This document shows, piece after piece, positions 6,347 to 8,835 of a DNA stretch of 8,835 nucleotides. The notes beneath the pieces were generated by a model, which was not told the DNA's origin, ran no database searches, and worked only from the letters and a program-made list of their open reading frames with translations. The DNA is taken from the NCBI GenBank assembly GCA_016936035.1, contig JAFGPU010000177.1, positions 1 to 8,835 on the forward strand, in the 5' to 3' direction. How positions within the stretch are numbered: the stretch's first letter is position 1; each line of letters opens with the position of its first letter. This stretch comes from Acidimicrobiales bacterium (GTDB lineage: Bacteria > Actinomycetota > Acidimicrobiia > Acidimicrobiales > VFJN01). A program made the position numbers and the translations under genes.

Positions 6347-6613
6347 GTGTCACGCCGGCGCACCACCTTCGGGAAGCTGCAGCGAGACCGCGACAAGCAG
6401 GCCAAGCAGCGGGCCAAGCAGGAGCGGCGAGCTGAACGGTCCGAGCAGAGCGGCGAGCCCGACGAGAGCCCGCCCCCTCAGCCCGAGGTCGACCAGGCCA
6501 CCATCCTGGCGCAGCTCGCGGACCTGCACGCCGCCTTCGACGACGGGAAGATCGAGTTCGACGACTTCGAGGCCCGACGCGAAGAGCTGACCAGCCAGCT
6601 GCGCATCGACTGA
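6347..6613 (+). CDS. small basic protein with SHOCT-like C-terminus (88 aa)
   Basis: The N-terminus (residues 3-33) is a highly charged Lys/Arg/Gln helix that could bind nucleic acid or a membrane surface. A Pro/Glu-rich linker (34-48) follows, then an acidic pair of short helices, ILAQLADLHAAFDDGKIEFD (53-72) and FEARREELTSQL, which resembles the SHOCT domain seen at the end of many bacterial proteins. The start is GTG, 6 bases after the cold-shock stop codon; AGG lies too close to act as a normal Shine-Dalgarno, so translation probably depends on coupling to the upstream gene. Short basic proteins with a similar start (TF-K-QR-R-KQAK) occur in other actinobacteria, as I recall, but no function is known to me. 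A role with RNA alongside the cold-shock protein is a guess. Confidence 0.75.
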   Translation: MSRRRTTFGKLQRDRDKQAKQRAKQERRAERSEQSGEPDESPPPQPEVDQATILAQLADLHAAFDDGKIEFDDFEARREELTSQLRID

Positions 6614-6645
6614 CCGTCGACCGCTCGACCAATTCGATCACACCA

Positions 6646-6683
6646 CGCGACGACCGGAGGGCGCAGGCTCTCCGGTCGTCGCG
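6646..6683 (+). terminator. strong hairpin terminator ending the cold-shock operon
   Basis: A perfect 14-bp inverted repeat (arms 6646-6659 and 6670-6683) has a 10-base loop and is followed by CGAGTTTCTGG, a short T run. It lies 33 bases after the stop of the SHOCT-like gene and just before the sigma-factor promoter region, so it should insulate the two transcripts. Confidence 0.8.
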
Positions 6684-6693
6684 CGAGTTTCTG

Positions 6694-6717
6694 GTTACGG
6701 GCCTGACGCCGGGGTAG
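6694..6717 (+). promoter_or_regulatory. SigB/SigF-type promoter candidate for the sigma gene
   Basis: GTTA (6694-6697) and GGGTAG (6712-6717) are separated by 14 bases. This resembles the actinobacterial SigB/SigF promoter pattern of GTTT or GnnT, 14-16 bases, GGGTAC or GGGTAT, with the last base differing. It would give a leader of about 35-40 bases. If real, the sigma factor may transcribe its own gene. Confidence 0.4.
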
Positions 6718-6760
6718 CTGGGGTGCCGCAACACCCTGACGCCACCGATCAGAGGATGCC

Positions 6761-7588
6761 GTGCAGACGACGACCAGAGCACCCGAGTCCGAGACCACCA
6801 GCTCACCCGGTCGGCGACCGCCGTCCCGACGCCGAGGCGTCGATCACACCGCCGACGCCGAGCGCTTCCGGGCGTTTCGCGCCAGCGGCGACCGTACACT
6901 GCGCAACGAGCTCATCGAGGAGCACCGGTGGCTCGCCCTGCACTGCGCCAAGCGCTTCGCCAACAAGGGCGAACCGCTCGACGACCTCGTGCAGGTGGCG
7001 ATGCTCGGCATCCTCAAGGCCGTCGAGCGCTTCGACCCCGACTACGGCGCGACGTTCTCGACCTTCGCCGTGCCGACCATCACCGGCGAGCTGCGCCGCC
7101 ACTTCCGCGACAAGACCTGGGCGGTCCACGTGCCGCGGCGGGCCAAGGACCTGCAGCACACCGTGAAGGTGGCCGTCGACGACCTGGGCCACATCCTGGG
7201 CCGGTCGCCGACGGTCCCCGAGATCGCCGAGCACACGGGGGTGCCCGAGGAGGAGATCCACGAGGCGATCGAGGCTGCGCGCTGCTACCGCAAGACCACG
7301 CTGCCCGGCGCCCGCGACGACGACAGCGACGAGGACCTGTCGATGCTCGGCGGCCTCGATCCCGCGCTCGACGCCATCGACGCCTCCGAGACGGTGCAGC
7401 GCGTCCTGACCGCCCTGCCGCCGCGCGAGCGTCGCATCGTCGAGCTGCGCTACATGCGCGGCCTCACGCAGTCCCACATCGCCGAGCTCGTCGGTGTCAG
7501 CCAGGTCCAGGTCTCACGGCTCCTGAAGGCGAGCCTGGCCAAGATGCGCGACGCGCTCGCCGACCCCGACGGCTCGTGCGCCGTCTGA
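6761..7588 (+). CDS. SigB/SigF/SigG-family RNA polymerase sigma factor
   Basis: A 275-residue group 3 sigma-70 factor of the type that directs general stress or differentiation genes in Gram-positive bacteria. Region 2 spans about 48-120, with DDLVQVAMLGILKAVERFDP for core binding and FSTFAVPTITGELRRHFRDKTW for -10 recognition. Region 3 is about 124-176 (VPRRAKDLQ, then a second helical bundle with SPTVPEIAEHTGVPEEEI). Region 4 is about 208-265, with LPPRERRIVELRY and the helix-turn-helix LTQSHIAELVGVSQVQVSRL. Regions 2, 3 and 4 without region 1.1 is typical of the group. The basic, Ser/Thr/Pro-rich N-terminus (1-28) looks disordered. The start is GTG with AGAGGA 4 bases upstream. These factors are usually held by an RsbW-type anti-sigma factor; none is next to it, but a STAS protein lies about 900 bases downstream. 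The exact subtype (SigB, SigF or SigG) is not decided. Confidence 0.95.
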   Translation: MQTTTRAPESETTSSPGRRPPSRRRGVDHTADAERFRAFRASGDRTLRNELIEEHRWLALHCAKRFANKGEPLDDLVQVAMLGILKAVERFDPDYGATFSTFAVPTITGELRRHFRDKTWAVHVPRRAKDLQHTVKVAVDDLGHILGRSPTVPEIAEHTGVPEEEIHEAIEAARCYRKTTLPGARDDDSDEDLSMLGGLDPALDAIDASETVQRVLTALPPRERRIVELRYMRGLTQSHIAELVGVSQVQVSRLLKASLAKMRDALADPDGSCAV

Positions 7589-7640
7589 CCACCGGGTGAG
7601 CGGTCTCGGGCCTCCGCCACGACCGGCCGACCGGACCGGG

Positions 7641-7666
7641 GGCTGACGGCCCTCGGCGCGGGGTAC
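7641..7666 (+). promoter_or_regulatory. SigB/SigF-type promoter candidate for the mgtC-like gene
   Basis: GGGTAC at 7661-7666 is an exact SigB/SigF-class -10; GGCT at 7641-7644 fits the loose GnnT -35 with a 16-base spacer. Transcription would start 0-4 bases before the GTG at 7677, so the mRNA would be leaderless or almost so. No Shine-Dalgarno is present, in agreement. Confidence 0.45.
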
Positions 7667-7676
7667 GGATGCGCCC

Positions 7677-8399
7677 GTGACGACCGCATCCGCGCTTCTC
7701 GCCGCCGCCGGCGACACGAGCTTCGCCTGGGACGACGACGTCGGCGTCCGGCTGCTGGTCGCCGCCGCCCTCGGAGGCGTGGTCGGCCTCGAGCGCGAGG
7801 TGACCGACCAGGCTGCCGGCCTGCGCACCCACATCGCCGTGGCGCTCGGCGCCTCGTTGTTCGGCGTGATCTCCACCCTGGGCTTCCTCGAGTTCGACCA
7901 GCTGCGCGCCAACTCGACCCTGCAGGCCGACGTCACCCGGGTGGCGTCCAACGTGGTGGTCGGCATCGGCTTCCTCGGTGCCGGTCTCATCTTCCGCCAG
8001 GGAAGCAACGTCCGGAACCTCACCACCGCGGCCAGCCTGTGGACCGTCGCGGCCATCGGCCTGGCGGCCGGGGTCGGCGACGTGACGACCGCGGCCGTGG
8101 CCACGGCCGTCCTCGTCGGGAGCCTGGTGCTGCTGCGCCCGGTGCGCGCCCTCGTCCGGCACCGCCTCGCCGGCCGGTCGTCGACGATCGAGGTCCGCCT
8201 GCGCGCGGCGGTCGACCCGGCGCCCGTGATCGCCACGCTCGACACCGGTGGCGGCGTCGAGACGTCGAAGCTCGCCGTGCGCGAGCAGGACGGTGGCCTC
8301 GTGCTCACCGCGACCGTCGCCGGCCGACCGGGAGACCGGCGCGAGTGGATGGCCCGGCTGGCGAGCGCACCGGAGGTCGCATCGGTCGGCGAGGTGTGA
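7677..8399 (+). CDS. MgtC/SapB family membrane protein
   Basis: At 240 residues it has the MgtC layout: about five hydrophobic segments (roughly 22-42, 51-71, 92-108, 113-133, 137-153), then a soluble C-terminal domain (about 168-240) likely to have the ACT-like fold reported for MgtC. Family signatures are clear: GGVVGLEREVTDQAAGLRTH (33-52) and SNVVVGIGFLGAGLIFRQG (91-109), followed by LTTAASLWTVAAIG (115-128). MgtC proteins support survival at low Mg2+ and in macrophages and can act on the F1Fo ATP synthase; environmental homologues are common and their roles less clear. The start is GTG without a Shine-Dalgarno, 10 bases after a GGGTAC box. It lies 88 bases after the sigma gene, so it could share that transcript or use its own promoter. 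Confidence 0.93.
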   Translation: MTTASALLAAAGDTSFAWDDDVGVRLLVAAALGGVVGLEREVTDQAAGLRTHIAVALGASLFGVISTLGFLEFDQLRANSTLQADVTRVASNVVVGIGFLGAGLIFRQGSNVRNLTTAASLWTVAAIGLAAGVGDVTTAAVATAVLVGSLVLLRPVRALVRHRLAGRSSTIEVRLRAAVDPAPVIATLDTGGGVETSKLAVREQDGGLVLTATVAGRPGDRREWMARLASAPEVASVGEV

Positions 8400-8407
8400 A
8401 CGCCGTC

Positions 8408-8421
8408 GACACGGTAGTGTC
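8408..8421 (+). promoter_or_regulatory. inverted repeat overlapping a -10-like hexamer before the STAS gene
   Basis: GACAC-GGTA-GTGTC lies just after the mgtC stop codon, and TAGTGT (8415-8420), a TAnnnT-type -10, sits in its right half. It could be a small operator or promoter for the STAS gene, about 80 bases before the ATG. No -35 is evident, and 5-bp arms may be chance. Confidence 0.25.
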
Positions 8422-8502
8422 ATCTTCTCCGATCACGCGCCGGCGGCTCGACCAGACCACCGCCAGTCGACCGCACATCGCGTTCCCCCTGGAGCGACGC
8501 CC

Positions 8503-8832
8503 ATGAACGACCCGCACCAGTCGATGACCGTCACGATCAGCCGCGAGGGCGACACCGCCCACATCGCGCTGGTCGGCGAGCTCGACCTGCACTCCGCTGC
8601 CGATCTCGCGGCCGCGACCACCCAGGTCCTCGCCGACAGCCCGCGTGCGATCGCCATCGACGCACGCGGGTTGTCGTTCGCCGACTCGGCCGGCCTCCGG
8701 GCGTTGCTGGTGGCCCGCAACGACGCCGAGGCCAACGGCGTCTCGCTCCGGGTCTCGCACGTCTCCGACGCACTCGACCGGCTGCTGGAGATGACGGGAC
8801 TGCGCGAGGCGCTCGACGCCCCTGCCGGCTGA
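8503..8832 (+). CDS. STAS-domain protein, anti-sigma factor antagonist type
   Basis: A 109-residue single STAS domain of the SpoIIAA/RsbV type. In partner switching the unphosphorylated protein binds an RsbW-type anti-sigma kinase and frees the sigma factor; phosphorylation on a conserved Ser turns this off. The fold is clear: IALVGELDLHSAADL (21-35), AIAIDARGLSFADSAGLRAL (49-68) with Ser62 in the D-S-x-G-L motif as the phosphorylation site, and SLRVSHVSDALDRLLEMTGL (81-100). The start ATG at 8503 has GGAG 8 bases upstream, the best Shine-Dalgarno in the window. It lies 103 bases after mgtC on the same strand and near the SigB/SigF-type sigma gene, which suggests, but does not prove, that they belong to one stress circuit. 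The partner kinase is not in the window. Confidence 0.93.
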   Translation: MNDPHQSMTVTISREGDTAHIALVGELDLHSAADLAAATTQVLADSPRAIAIDARGLSFADSAGLRALLVARNDAEANGVSLRVSHVSDALDRLLEMTGLREALDAPAG

Positions 8833-8835
8833 CCG

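Noticed and set aside
6803..7477. 224-codon minus-strand frame inside the sigma gene
   Set aside because: Antisense shadow of a gene with full sigma regions 2-4.
7497..8423. Two long minus-strand frames over mgtC
   Set aside because: Low-complexity shadows of a clear MgtC protein.
1..8835. CRISPR array, defence island, biosynthetic cluster or transposon
   Set aside because: No repeated spacer pattern, transposase, nuclease or synthase genes; all main genes belong to ordinary housekeeping or stress families.

Overview
The window is GC-rich (roughly 70 % by eye) chromosomal DNA with strong G/C third-position bias, GTG starts, weak ribosome-binding sites and several apparently leaderless genes. 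Together with the gene families (class II-type HelD, SigB/SigF-type sigma factor, MgtC, a sucrase/ferredoxin-like protein, an Lrp regulator beside HPPD) this points to an actinobacterium. A deep branch such as Acidimicrobiia is possible, but I cannot fix the lineage from this sequence alone. No transposase, integrase, CRISPR array or other mark of recent transfer is visible; it reads as ordinary core-type genome.

Layout. Positions 1-2024 (minus) hold nearly all of a HelD-family RNA polymerase-recycling ATPase, cut by the window edge near its C-terminus. It diverges across about 200 bp from a sucrase/ferredoxin-like [2Fe-2S] protein (2228-3187, plus). A minus-strand tRNA-Val(GAC) with encoded CCA follows at 3250-3326, with a perfect hairpin just downstream of it that should end its transcript. 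A 96-residue unknown protein (3411-3701, plus) is probably leaderless. It converges with 4-hydroxyphenylpyruvate dioxygenase (3768-4898, minus), which is divergent from an Lrp/AsnC regulator (5033-5539, plus); the pair looks like a tyrosine-degradation enzyme and its local regulator.

The right half is all on the plus strand: a 98-residue cupin-like protein (5731-6027); a cold-shock protein (6140-6340) closely followed by a small basic protein with a SHOCT-like tail (6347-6613), ended by a 14-bp perfect hairpin; a SigB/SigF/SigG-type sigma factor (6761-7588); an MgtC/SapB membrane protein (7677-8399); and a STAS-domain anti-anti-sigma-like protein (8503-8832).

The most coherent theme is stress and transcription control: an RNA polymerase-recycling factor, a cold-shock protein, a general-stress-type sigma factor with a plausible promoter of its own class in front of it, an MgtC gene with the same kind of promoter box, and a partner-switching STAS protein. 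No anti-sigma kinase (RsbW type) is in the window. I did not find a clearly new biological system; the findings are candidate regulatory links and a few unusual protein features.
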